A DNA stretch of 64,000 bases from Eublepharis macularius. Taxonomy: Eukaryota; Chordata; Lepidosauria; Squamata; Eublepharidae. The first letter of the stretch is position 1, and each line of letters begins with the position of its first letter. The DNA lies in NCBI RefSeq assembly GCF_028583425.1, contig NC_072798.1, positions 11,286,501-11,350,500 of the forward strand. Direction: 5' to 3'. The notes under the pieces are model-generated. The model ran no database searches and was not told the DNA's origin. It saw only the letters and a program-made list of their open reading frames with translations. Positions 41,683 through 51,997 of the stretch are shown here, one piece after another. Made by a program: the position numbers and the translations under genes.

Positions 41683-41910
41683 TAGGGTTGCCAGCCTCCA
41701 GGTAGTGGCTGGAGATCTCTCAGAATTACAACTGGTCTCCAGGCCGCAGAGATCAGTTCACCTGGAGAAAATGGCTACTTTTGGGGTGGACTCTATAGAA
41801 TTATGCCCTGCCAAGGTCCTTTCCCTCCCCAAACCCCACTTTCTCCAGGTTTCTCCAGGTTTCACCCTCCAGATCTCCAAGAATTTCCCAACTTGGAGCT
41901 GGCAACCCTA
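41683..41910 (+). mobile_element. type A element (228 bp)
   Basis: TAGGGTTGCCAGCCTCCAGG to GAGCTGGCAACCCTA, flanked by TGCAAGGC (41675-41682) and TGCAAGGT (41911-41918), one change. TTTCTCCAGG is tandemly doubled at about 41841-41860, as in the copy at 50438, so the two share a recent source. Confidence 0.92.
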
Positions 41911-42356
41911 TGCAAGGTCCTTTCGTTTCCTGAAGCTGCTGGCAGCGTATCTGTAATATACTGTCAGACAATCATATTTTGTAAGTTTTAGAACTCAAAC
42001 CTATAAATATTAGGCAGGAAATTACCTTAAAAGGTAATGGTTATTACTTTGAAAACTCTGAACCAAGGGTTTTCAACCTTTTTGACCCCAGTGCTGTAAA
42101 GGAGGCAAAATCAGTGACGTTGATGTGCCAAAGAATAATGAGGGAGGACGGAGGAGAGAGAGGAAATATGGGGGTTGTTTTTGCCAGACACTCTGGGAAC
42201 AAATTGAACTCCAGCAATGCTGCTAGTGTCTCAGCTAAGCTCTCAGGCCGTGCCTCACTTGAGTGGTGAACTGAACCTGAGGAAAATAATCTGGTATCTG
42301 CCATTTGAAACTGCAAGCTAAATGTTGTCTGTCCGTAACTTGAATTTCCCCCCAGC
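41911..42356. other. unassigned; possible hAT terminus
   Basis: AAGGGTTTTCAACCTTTTTG at about 42065 resembles a hAT end; no partner terminus found. Confidence 0.35.
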
Positions 42357-42762
42357 TAGGGATCCCATTCCCCTGGTGGGGGCGGGGAACCCTGTTTTCA
42401 CCCTCTGACCCCTACCTCCACTTACCTGGCCAGCGGGGGAGGAAGGCACAAGAACACGCCTCCTGGGCGTGCTTCCGGGGCAGTGTGACAATGTCGCTCT
42501 CAAGAGTGATGTCATCGCGCCACCACGAGATCTCTCCTGCGCTTTGCAGTGGGCCATTCCCCCCCCCAAGTGGGCCTGTTTTGGCACATTTGAGGCCCAA
42601 ATTGGCCCTCTGCGAAGTGTGTGCATGCCCCCGCATGATTATGTCACTTCCTGGAAGTGACGTCGTCTCGCTGGAGGGGGGGCATGCACTTTGTGGATCA
42701 TCATGGGCCCAGCAAAAAGGTAAGTGCCAGGTCACCTGAGCTAAGTGGACAGGGTAACGCTA
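42357..42762 (+). mobile_element. 406-bp GC-rich hAT-like element
   Basis: TAGGGATCCCATTCCCC to GGTAACGCTA, flanked by CCCCCAGC (42349-42356) and CCCCCAGG (42763-42770). It contains CACTTCCTGGAAGTGACGTC and GTGATGTCATCGC. It has the same length as 38878-39283. Confidence 0.85.
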
Positions 42763-42975
42763 CCCCCAGGCCCTGAACCTTTCTAAACCGGTGACAGAAT
42801 GAGTGCTTTGTTTAGAACAGCAAAAGAGAATTTCGTTAGGAAAATTTCTGTTCTTCTCCTTTGGCCTCTGTGCTCTGCTCTTGAGAATGTTCAGCAGGAA
42901 AACGGTGTGAGGGGAAAGGATTACAGAGCCCCTTTTCCTCACACTCCAGTCTTCCACTTCAAACCTCAGGACTCA
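42763..42975. other. unassigned short stretch
   Basis: Nothing recognised. Confidence 0.35.
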
Positions 42976-43177
42976 GAGCCAAACTAAAAGTGACATCTTA
43001 CACAGGTTGGACACAAGTCGGCTTCCCTCAAGTTTTGATGAGAAATGTAGGCATCCTGGTCTTGCAGCTGTAATGGAGAGCCAAGCTGTAAAACCAGGAT
43101 GCCTACATTTCCCATCAAAACTTGAGGGAAGCCAACTAGTGTCCAACCTGTGTAAGACGTCACTTGTAGTTTGGCTC
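42976..43177 (-). mobile_element. 202-bp palindromic MITE, TCA duplication
   Basis: GAGCCAAACTAAAAGTGAC to GTCACTTGTAGTTTGGCTC, flanked by TCA (42973-42975, 43178-43180). The loop reads inverted relative to 11595 and 35037 (AATGGAGAGCCAAGCTGTAA), so this copy lies in the opposite direction. It is more diverged than the other two. Confidence 0.92.
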
Positions 43178-43989
43178 TCAGATGTATTGAGTATGAGGGT
43201 TTCTTTGAGTAAAAAAAAAATGGGGGCTGTAACATTCAGTTTAGCTTTGCGTGGAATCGAAGTGTGCTGTGGTGTGTCCCAAGGATATTGTGAGGGGCTG
43301 AAATGTTCATTGGACTTCCTCACATGGAGAGATGACATTCTCTTTGAGCTTTCGTTGTTTCTTCACCTCTAGGCTGTTTTTGTTCCTTTTTTCAGAGAGA
43401 GTGGACCTGTGTAAGCGGGTAGAAAATGTTGCTCGATTAGGGCCTTGGCCAGAGTCAATTCCAAATCTGGGCAATCGTAACAGTCTTTTATTGACATTTC
43501 ATTAGGGTGAAGTTAGCGTCGCTGTTTGTGCTGCAAAAGTTTTGCTCACAGCCCAAAACTGTTGGCCTCTTTCTGAATCTCATATTATTTATCTCAAGAG
43601 CTGGTTTCATGCAATAGCAGTAGATATAAGCAGGGAAAGTCCTGGCTGAAATGTCATATAGCTTCATTTTGATATTTTCAGTGTCAAAACTCAGCCCTAC
43701 ATGACCTAGTTAACTTATTTTGTTATTCTGAGACAGTCACGAGGCTTTCACTTCACCTCCATCCCATCTAGTATCCTGTGCTGCTCTTTTTTATCTTAAA
43801 ACTTTCCCTTCATCATGTCTGGAGCTCCCTATAGTTTATGGGTAGGAGGACTTGTAGATATCGAGCAAGGACTTCTCAGCTGCTGTCCTGGAATTCTCAA
43901 AAGTTGTTTTGTTAGGTGTCAGCCTGGCAAAGGTTCCCCCTTTCTCTTTCCAGTTATTTTGTAAATACTTTTTCCCCATCTCCCTTTAG
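43178..43989. other. single-copy stretch
   Basis: A run at 43210-43219; no repeat or exon recognised. Confidence 0.4.
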
Positions 43990-44650
43990 TTGCTGGACTC
44001 CAAGACAATTCATACTGTGCTATTCCCCATTATTATATATGCATGTGAAAATTGGACAGTGAAGAAAGCTGACAGGCAGAAAATTGATTCATTTGAAAAG
44101 TGGTGCTGGAAGAGAGTTTTATAGATACTATAGATCCAGAGGAGTTAGCCATTTTAATCTGTAGTTGAAAAATAGTAAAGAGTCCAGGAGCACCTTTAAG
44201 ACTAACCAACTTTACTGTACTGTTCTCGTCATGCATCTGAAGAGATCTTCATTCAACTTCATTGTAGCGTAAACTCTCATCTGACAAAGAGAGCTGTGGT
44301 TCTCGAAAGCTTATGCTACAATAAAGTTGGTTAGTCTTAAAGGAGCTACTGGACTATTTACTATAGACAGCCAAAAAGACAAATCAAGCCTGAATTCCTC
44401 CTAGAAGCTAAAATGAAAAATCTGAGACTATCATACTTCCGTCACATCAGGAGAAGAAAAGACAATAATGCTAGGAAAAATAGAAGGCTGTGGGAAAAGA
44501 GGAAGACCCAACATGAGATGGATTGACTCAATAAAAGAAGTCACAGACTTCAGTTTGCAAAATCTGAGCAAAGCTGTTAAGGATAGGGTGTTTTTGAGAT
44601 CATCGATTCATAGGGTTGCCATAAGCCATAAGTGACTTGATAGTACATAA
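43990..44650 (+). mobile_element. LINE ORF2 C-terminal remnant split by a foldback repeat
   Basis: From 44041 the frame reads ACENWTVKKADRQKIDSFEK then WCWKRVL and a stop (TAG at 44122-44124). The segment after the insertion encodes EAKM-, LRLSY-like and KRGRPNMRWIDSIKEV-like pieces. This order is that of the C-terminal part of RTE/R4-like LINE proteins. The far end GCCATAAGCCATAAGTGACT is the usual 3' end. Stops, frameshifts and the insertion show it is dead. A minus-strand relative is at 10986-11335. Confidence 0.75.
44135..44358. mobile_element. Penelope-like foldback repeat inside a LINE
   Basis: CCAGAGGAGTTAGCC, AAAGAGTCCAGGAGCACCTT, then CTGACAA (44281-44287), GAAA (44305-44308) and GGTTAGTCTTAAAGGAGCTA. 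TACTATAGA borders both ends (44126-44134, 44359-44367), though the element's own end also reads TTTACTAT, so part of this may be microhomology. Confidence 0.75.
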
Positions 44651-44651
44651 C

Positions 44652-44923
44652 TAGGGTTGTCAAGTCCCCATAACCTCCCCATGGGATGGTGGAGACCTGG
44701 AACTTACCTCACCAATTCCTTCATGTGGGCATACTTCCGGGGAGTCCAATGATGGCACTTCCAGCAGTGACGTTGTTGTGCCCGTGGGAAGTGCACTCAT
44801 TGTTCTTGTCTCCCGGGCCCATTCCCTAGGGACTTTCTCCTCCACCCCTAGGCGAGCAGCAACAGGATGCAGAGGCTGGGAGTGGGGTATCCCCTGCCCC
44901 CACCTTCAGACCTAGCAGCCCTA
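44652..44923 (+). mobile_element. GC-rich hAT-like element
   Basis: TAGGGTTGTCAAGTCCCC to CTAGCAGCCCTA with GCACTTCCAGCAGTGACG. Flanks TACATAAC and (TA)CAATAAC are similar but not identical. Confidence 0.75.
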
Positions 44924-45345
44924 CAATAACACACAAATCAGGCTTTGAAAGTTAGCCCTTTGTTCATGTTCGGATGTTTCATTGGATATCTAACTGTTGG
45001 CTTTAGTGTATTTTTTGTTTGTCATTTGGATTTTTATGACTAGTTTAGCTGAATTTTTTTTTAAAAATTGGGGAAAAAATATAAGTAATGCAAAATAATA
45101 GGAATAAAAGCATCCCAGTAAACTCACCCTTGTACTTCCTTTTGCTGCAATTAATATGCTGATAACAAGACAAAACTAAATTGTATTTTATCCGTATTGT
45201 AAATGTACAGACACTATATAGCTTATGCTCTATATGCATCTTTGTACATATTGAGTAATTCTCATGTACAGCTGAATATGTGATTTAAATCTCACATTTA
45301 TCCCAATGAAACTCTGTCTTAATCAAGCAACCTATTGGCATTTAA
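44924..45345. other. AT-rich single-copy stretch
   Basis: No repeat or exon recognised. Confidence 0.4.
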
Positions 45346-45872
45346 ATGCATGGGCTTTCTCTGTGGTGGCTCCTACCCTGTGGAATGGCCTGCCTGAGGA
45401 GATCAGGAGAGCCCCTACTCTCCTAGCTTTCTACAAACGATGCAAAACCGAATTATTCAAAAAGGCCTTTTTACTCAGATAGGAGAGTGGTATTGTAGGG
45501 AGGGGTCTCAGATTTTTCACTAATGAGTTAAGGGACTATAGACTTCACCACTATGTCGCCTTACATATTATCTGTTGCTCTAAATATGTATTCCTGTATA
45601 CTACCTCTGCTTCATGTTGTCTAATGTCAGTCCTAAAATTGATTATGTTCTGTTTCAACAATTCTTCAACTCCGTATTGAATCCTTGCTAATGCTATGTC
45701 TTTGGAAACTTGTATTTATTCACCCTATAACATTGCTTATGGAAATGTCCTTGACACTGTATAGACACCCTAACCCTTGTCCTGTTACTGATTGTACTGA
45801 TCTCATACTATGTAATTCACCTTGAGTCTCAGTGAGAAAGGCAGACTATAAATGACATAAATAAATAAATGC
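45346..45872 (+). mobile_element. LINE 3' region (CR1/L2-like)
   Basis: CTCCTACCCTGTGGAATGGC, CTGCCTGAGGAGATCAGGAG and ACTCAGATAGGAGAGTGGTA, continuing into the same 3' sequence as 10575-10985 and ending AAAGGCAGACTATAAATGAC with an (ATAA)n tail. The upstream part may be the last codons of ORF2, but it has stops. Confidence 0.75.
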
Positions 45873-47905
45873 AGACATGAATGGAGGAGCTGCATAGATG
45901 GACAGGAAACTCCCTAGGAGAGAGAGGGAGTGTGTATTTATGATGGCGGAGTAGGGATTTGAACTCAGATCTCTCAAATCCATTTATGAGATGAGAAACC
46001 TTGATGAAATGAACACTAACTCTGAATGATGGAGATTCCTTTTTGCACATTGTAAAGGCTTGTGAAGAAGCGAGGTGCAGCGAAACGGGGGTACCAACGA
46101 AGCCAGCGAACCCGTTGCCATTCTCCCCCCGGGAGCCTCCCCTCCTGGGAGGAGGTTCACACGGCTGTGAAATATTTCTTCACCGCACATTTTTTTTTTG
46201 CAGTTGTGAGGATTCTGTGCCTGTTAAAACAATGAATAATTATTTATAAATGTATTGATGGATGAGAATTTTTTGGCGTACATTCAGTTGTCCATATTGT
46301 AACATATGGTCTCCGTGGATTGTCCTTCCTTTGTCCGATTGTTGATTGGAGATCATTCCCTCCTTGGAAAGTTAGACTTTGGGAAAGTGGCCTCTCTGAT
46401 TTGATTGTTTGACTCTGTTTAGAACTACGAATATTGATGGTGCAATAGGAATATGAATACTTGAACAAAGCTTTTGTATAGGATTCTCCAGTTATAAGCC
46501 AATTTCTCATTTTCTGTTGAGCAGTTGTGTTTTACTGCTAGGCGAGGGAACTCCTCAGTGGGAAGGGAAGGAAGCTTTGGCTGAAGTTCAACAGCTGCCA
46601 ATGTTTTCCTCGACACGAAGTTCCCCCTTACATAAGGCAGAAGAGCCTGTCTTTGCCATTGCCATCTTTGAGCATGGACTTAAAATAGCCACAAATAGGG
46701 TCAATTGATGTTCCGCGGCTCTTCATGCTGAATCTCTGTTTTGTCAGGGTTGCTTCAGAGGATGAACGGTTTCCAAGAGGGGCATTACTTCTTTTGTGGA
46801 GAAATGTGTACATAAAGTCATGTGGCAATGGCATCCAGTTTGCTTTTGATTTGCTTTGGCAAATCATAGTTTTCGACTCAAGAATGCAGCAAATGTGTGG
46901 CTGCATTTTAAGTACTTTCCACTGCATTAAAGATCACTTCAGGAATTTATGTTCTCCTTTTTGTATTTCTCTGTAGCAGTTATCTGGTTGTTGGGGATTA
47001 TCTGCGGTTTGCAACTTTGCTACAAAAAAAGAAGCGGAGTAAAACATTTTGCAGATAAACATTCCAAAAATGTAGTAGCTTTAAAAAAAGAAAAAGAAAA
47101 AGAAAGCCTGGGCATAATTTTTCTGGGCTTCAAACCAACTTACAATGTGATTCCCATCACAATTTCCCTGCCTCCTTGCTCCCTTCGTGCACATAAAATC
47201 TGATGACCCATGAAAGAAAAAACAAAATATTTCAGAAATAAAACAGCGTAAGTAGATCATATAGACTTGTAACTCAGAAGGCCCCTGCAAAGTGTACCTG
47301 ATTCATTCCTGATGCTTTGGCTTGTTCAGAAATACTATAAAATTTTGATAAAGGGAAACTCGTGGGTTGGATCCAGTGATCGATGGTGCAAGATCACAGA
47401 TTTTTCATGCGTTCCTTTATCTTACATGTTAGAGAAAGAGAATCTTATCCTTCACCGATTTCTCACAGATGAGTCTGTATGTTTGCTTTTTGCCGTTGCT
47501 AAGGATGAATTTAAACCCTTTGTCTGCAGTTTACCCATCTGTCTTTGGGCAGCACAGCTTGTCTTATTCCTCATCCCTCCCCTGCCCATCTCTGAAAGCT
47601 TACTGGCCTGCCTGCCAGGGGGTGTGAGCAAAACTTTTGGCTCTTTACTCTGCAGGGCATGAGTGCTGCCTGCCTATAGCAGTGAGGACAAGCCGTAGCC
47701 TCTGCCTCTGTCCCACCTTCTCTGCCCTGCCCTTCCTGGCTTCCAGCTGTACCAGCAGTGACCTTCTTCTGCCCCTTTAGAACACATGCTGCCTCAGATA
47801 ATGGAATACCTCAGGCAAGCAGGACCCATGCGAACCTAGAATTGGAAATCTTTTCTTAAGCCACTTCAAGTAAAATAGTTGGTATTTCTATCTTTAAAAA
47901 AAATC
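45873..47905. other. 2-kb mostly single-copy stretch
   Basis: A SINE box B fragment (TAGGGATTTGAACTCAGAT) lies at 45940-45990. TGTGAAGAAGCGAGGTGCAG then CGAAACGGG at 46061-46089 resembles the motif near 3' ends of Penelope-like repeats. Open frames at 46425-46976 overlap on both strands without recognisable domains. No exon can be supported. Confidence 0.4.
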
Positions 47906-48562
47906 ATTCTTCCTCTAAGGAGCTTAGAGTGGCATGATTCCTTTCATTTTACTCCGACAATAACCTGAGAGGGAGCAACTGGCCCAAGACCATGAAATGA
48001 CTTTCATGGCCTCGCAGGGATTTGAACCCAAATCTTGTAGGATGTAGTCTGCTGTCATGTCTGTGTACAGTCATGCCATGGTTGTCTGTTTGTTGTACTG
48101 CTTGTGCCGCAATATGCTGAAGCTATACTGCCTTATTGCTAACTTGATGTGTACCCTCTCTGATCATTCATAACCATATTGCAGATGTTACTTGCTTAAG
48201 ACCCAGAACGGGCCTCCCTGGTTATCTTAGAGAAATATGCGAGTCTCAGCTAACCGTGACCTTGGTGTGTCTAGATGCCAGCTTTCACTACTCGTCCCAG
48301 ATGCTGGGAATACTTTATTGTATACCTGATGCATAGTCATAACTAAATAGATTCTCACAGAACTCGTGTAGGCTTGCACGCCTAAACCTTAACTGTCATT
48401 TGGAGCGCAGGAGTACAGACCTGAACTGCATAGATTCTAATAAAGCTACTTCTGCTGGAACCGACATGTGTTCACTGTGGATGGGCTTGAGGGATCTACC
48501 TGCCAGGGACTGACATCTGCTCTCTACCTCTGAAACTATACTGACCACCAGCTGGCACATTA
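47906..48562 (-). mobile_element. SINE interrupted by a solo LTR
   Basis: The tail and body are at 47906-48052 (CCCAAGACCATGAAATGACT, GGGATTTGAACCCAAATC) and the head at 48516-48562 (ACTATACTGACCACCAGC). Removing the LTR and one TCTGC joins them. Confidence 0.78.
48053..48515 (+). mobile_element. solo LTR (463 bp)
   Basis: TGTCATGTCTG to CCAGGGACTGACA, flanked by TCTGC at 48048-48052 and 48516-48520. AATAAA is at 48439-48444, about 75 bp from the end as in the first LTR. The last 90 bp are clearly homologous to 1150-1241, while the U3 parts differ, so they belong to related subfamilies. No internal coding region. Confidence 0.88.
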
Positions 48563-48649
48563 TGTAGGAATGCTGACTGTGTCTTCAGAACGGGCAATAT
48601 CCTTGACACACACGCACATCTACTGAGCCACTCTGCCTTCTTAGTGCTG

Positions 48650-48926
48650 CTTATGTGGAGGCAGGGTATCCCTTACTTTTACCCTCCACCCCCCATCATC
48701 ACTCACCTGGCCGGTGGGAGAGAAGGGCGCAGGAACACGCTCCTGGGGGAGACGCAATGACTTCACTCCCGAGAGTGACATCATTGTGCTGCTCTGAGAG
48801 CATGCACGCTTTGCAGTGGGCCAATTTGGACCCCAAATGGGCCTAATTGGGCCTGTTTGAGGCCCAAATCAGCCCATTGCAAAGTGTGCTCATGCACCTG
48901 CAGCAGTGCAATGACGTCACCAGAGG
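48650..48926 (+). mobile_element. GC-rich hAT-like element, ends eroded
   Basis: AGGGTATCCCTTACTTTTAC, GACTTCACTCCCGAGAGTGA, GGGCCTGTTTGAGGCCC and AATGACGTCACCAGAGGTGA match the interior of 42357-42762. Confidence 0.7.
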
Positions 48927-48927
48927 T

Positions 48928-49027
48928 GAGGTCACCTAGCTGGTTTCAAGCGGAGGAGTGGGGAATCAAACCTAGTCCTCCATATTAGAGTCCCAGCACT
49001 CTTAACCACTACACCAACCTGACTCTC
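48928..49027 (-). mobile_element. SINE head half
   Basis: CACCTAGCTGGTTTCAAGCG, GGGGAATCAAACC and CACTACACCAACCTGACTCT: tRNA-like half only, joined to the GC-rich element upstream. Confidence 0.8.
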
Positions 49028-49504
49028 CTGGCCAGACCCCTGCCTCCATTGTCCCAGCATGACATGGAGTGTGAGGAGCCACTCTCTGAACTCATTAATG
49101 GTGTGTGTGTGTGTGGGGGGAGATAGAAAGGTGCCAACTGATCTTCTCTCCCCCTTATCCCACACCGGCTCAGAGTGCCAAGGGGGTGGCAACGTATGAC
49201 TTACCATTCGTGGCTGTCGTACGGCTGAGTGTGTTGGGTTGGGGAAAGCAGTGGTGCACTACCCTGTAAAAACTTCACTGTGAGACTCTGCGGATCTCCC
49301 TCGACGCACTATAGGACAGAAAGGCCTGGAGGGGGACGATCTACGGAGTAGCCGAGGGTCGGGCGCGACTGTGTGGCTTGGATCGGATCGGATCTTCTCT
49401 AGTTCATTTTCTTCAGTCTGTCTCATATGGCCATTTGACAGCAGTACTGATTCTGTGAACCTGGGCAGATCATGAGAGGGAGGGCAGGAAGGGTTACATC
49501 CATG
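49028..49504. other. unassigned stretch
   Basis: A (GT)n run at 49099-49113. GGATCGGATCGGATC near 49379 is a short 5-bp tandem. No exon recognised. Confidence 0.4.
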
Positions 49505-49740
49505 CTTAGTTCTCATGGCCCCTTCTTACAAGCCCAGGGTAATGTCAATCACCACTTTGGGATCAGGAAGCAATTTCCCCCAGGCCAGTTTGGCCAGGGG
49601 TCCTGGAGGGTTTTTTTTTTGCCATCTTCTGGGCATGGAACTGGGGTTGTGGGGAGGGGGAGGTAGTTGTGAATTTCCTGCATTGTGCAGGGGGTTGGAC
49701 TAGATGACCCTGGAGGTCCCTTCCAACCCAATGATTCAAT
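49505..49740 (+). mobile_element. CR1 LINE 3' end
   Basis: TTGTGCAGGGGGTTGGACTA and GATGACCCTGGAGGTCCC followed by CCAACCCAATGATTCAATGA, the classic CR1 terminus. Confidence 0.88.
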
Positions 49741-49936
49741 GAAAAGCTCATTAAGATTTATTGAGACACATTTTGTTTCTTTGTATGTAATGTTTACACC
49801 ATTTTTCTGACATAAGAGGCACGTGACTAATAATAAAAGTAATATTATAAAACAGTAAAATTAAATGCTGTACACTCTTCTAAATGGCAAGGCTAATAGC
49901 AGCAAAGCTTATAATCAATTAAAACATCTTTAAAAG

Positions 49937-49939
<3 letters not shown>

Positions 49940-49975
<36 letters not shown>
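49940..49975. repeat. (GA)n microsatellite
   Basis: About 17 uninterrupted AG units, followed by AAAGGGAG. Confidence 0.95.
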
Positions 49976-49978
<3 letters not shown>

Positions 49979-50437
49979 GAGCTTTGTGGCTGATTGGAGA
50001 TTTGAACCTGAGACTCCCCAGTTCGTTCTCCCCTGCCCCAGTTTTGTATGACTTGCATAATTCAGTAACAAAATAAGCAAAGTCGGAGTTTTTAAAAGCT
50101 TGCCTTTTTTAATATAGTGTATCTCCTAAATTATCATTGGGGAAAACAGAATTCCTAACATATGTTTCATTTTAAAACAAGAACAAAATCCATGCAATCG
50201 TTTTTATTTGGACCCACCAAAAAGGACATCAAACAGTGAGCAAGCTTTTCAGTTTGTCAGAAGTCTTTATCAAGTTGGATGTATAAAAAATGAAAAAAAG
50301 AGATGACATATGCTTCCCCGTTTTATTTTAGTTCATTGTTGTATATATTTTCTGGTCCATGTGAACTGTTTTTAAAAATCTTCCTTGAATATGAGTCAGT
50401 GGGTTGTTGCTGCTCCAGCAATTATATTCATACAGAC
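49976..50437. other. unassigned; possible retroelement end
   Basis: A SINE piece (TGGAGATTTGAACCTGAGAC) is at about 49975-50025. On the minus strand 50195-50290 reads CTTCTGACAAACTGAAAAGC and AAATAAAAACG, which could be a Penelope-like 3' end. Weak evidence. Confidence 0.35.
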
Positions 50438-50666
50438 TGTGGTTGCCAGCCTCCAGGTAGTGACTGGAGATCTCCTGGAATTACAACTGGTCTCCAGGCC
50501 ACAGAGATCAATTCACCAGGAGAAAATGGCTACTTTGGGGGGTGGAATCTATGGAATTATGCTATGCTAAGGTCTTTTCCCTCCCCAAACCCCACTTTCT
50601 CCAGGTTTCTCCAGGTTTTACCCCCCAGATCTCCAGGAATTTCCCAACTTGGAGCTGGCAGCCCTA
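50438..50666 (+). mobile_element. type A element (229 bp), perfect duplication
   Basis: TGTGGTTGCCAGCCTCCAGG to GAGCTGGCAGCCCTA, flanked by ATACAGAC at 50430-50437 and 50667-50674. It carries the same doubled TTTCTCCAGG as 41683-41910. Confidence 0.93.
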
Positions 50667-50674
50667 ATACAGAC

Positions 50675-51099
50675 ACATTTTCCTTTACAGAAATAGGCTG
50701 GGTTTAAACCTTAAGACTCAAACTATATGTTCTATGGACTTCCAGGAGTCGTCAGAGTTTTTTTTTTTTAATTTAAGCCTGGACTTTGTTCCCACACATT
50801 CATTTGTTCAAAAACCTCATTGTCCTCTAGCAACAAACTTGTAGCCAAAGGCAATTTTTGCTATCTTAATCCATAAAAATCTCACATTAATGAGAATTTA
50901 GACAGTGTGCAGCCATTAAAAACATGCCTAGCTTGGGCTTTAATGCTGAGTCTTCATGTCCTTCTGTGTATTGTTTTATTGGAACGGCGTGAGAACCTGC
51001 TGTTTTCTTTAAAAAGAAATACGTTGCAATATGGATAATGGGGTATGAATCGATGTTACAGCGAAAGTAACCATGTGTATAGCCCCGGTCTGAAATGTA
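50675..51099. other. single-copy stretch
   Basis: T run near 50758-50769; nothing else recognised. Confidence 0.4.
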
Positions 51100-51249
51100 G
51101 GCTGATTCCACACACGTTGGATAATGCACTTCCAATCCTCTTTATAGTTCATTTGGAACAGATTTTTTTGTGTGCAGAACAAAAAATCCACCTCAAACGA
51201 TTGATAAAGTGCATTGAAAGTGCATTATCCAATGTGTGCGGAATCAGCC
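51100..51249. mobile_element. 150-bp palindromic MITE
   Basis: GGCTGATTCCACACACGTTG and GATAATGCACTTC at the left; GAAAGTGCATTATCCAATGT and GTGCGGAATCAGCC at the right. Arms of about 45 bp plus a loop. The flanks GTA and CTA share TA. The GGCTGATTCCACA end matches the GGCCGATTCCACA end at 22466. Confidence 0.85.
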
Positions 51250-51819
51250 CTATTCTCTTTGAGATCAACAGTTGCAATTAAAACGTTTCCAGGGTCACGA
51301 TGCTGTTTTTGTAAATCACTCTATTCCTAGAACAACACATTCTGTCCGTCCCAATTTCTTTTCCTACACCCTATTTCTGTGCAAGTGATACACAGCCGAG
51401 AAAGATCGACATGCTCACAAAATAATCTCGAACTGTGTGTTTTGTAGTTGTTTCATTTTTGAAAGACCTTCACAGTGGAAGGAGTAAGGTACATTGGCTG
51501 CTCTCAGTTGTAATTCTAGATGTGATACAATTGAAAGGAAAACGAAAAAGAATGTGCCAAGCAGACTGAGTTTATTACTGTGGTACATAAAAATCTCCTG
51601 GTGAAATGAAGCTTAAGTATGTTTGCAAATGTTCTTTCTCTGTTATCCTTGTTGTTCCCTTTTGCCATCTTCTCTTTCTGCCTCCCCCCTCCCATATACA
51701 CCGTTTGGGATGTTGGTATGGTTAGGTGCTTGCAAAAGGTCCATTGCCTCCTGGAAACATTTTAGTTCATCTCCCAGCTCCTAAGAGAATCCTGACTGCA
51801 ATTGGAAAACCATTCACTC
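51250..51819. other. single-copy stretch
   Basis: No repeat or exon recognised. Confidence 0.4.
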
Positions 51820-51997
51820 GAGTCTCTCTACACAAGACATCTTACATGGGAATGCTCACGTGACTTACTTTCTGTGTGGTCTTATGTTCAAGTGTACTCA
51901 GTTTTCCTAGCAGTTCATGTGTATCCACAATGGGAGAACAAGTCTAAGATCTTTCACTTGAGCATTCCTGTGTCGGATGTCTTGTGTAGAGAGACTC
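51820..51997. mobile_element. 178-bp inverted-repeat MITE (GAGTCTCTCTACAC)
   Basis: GAGTCTCTCTACACAAGACA and CTTACATGGGAATGCTCACG at the left; GAGCATTCCTGTGTCGGATG and TCTTGTGTAGAGAGACTC at the right. It shares its ends with 17924-18313 but lacks that element's centre. Confidence 0.85.

Noticed and set aside
46244..46976. Coding exons in overlapping open frames on both strands
   Set aside because: No domain, frames shift every 100-200 bp, and no paired splice sites can be supported.
49370..49395. GATCG tandem as a regulatory site
   Set aside because: Only a few 5-bp units and no supporting context.
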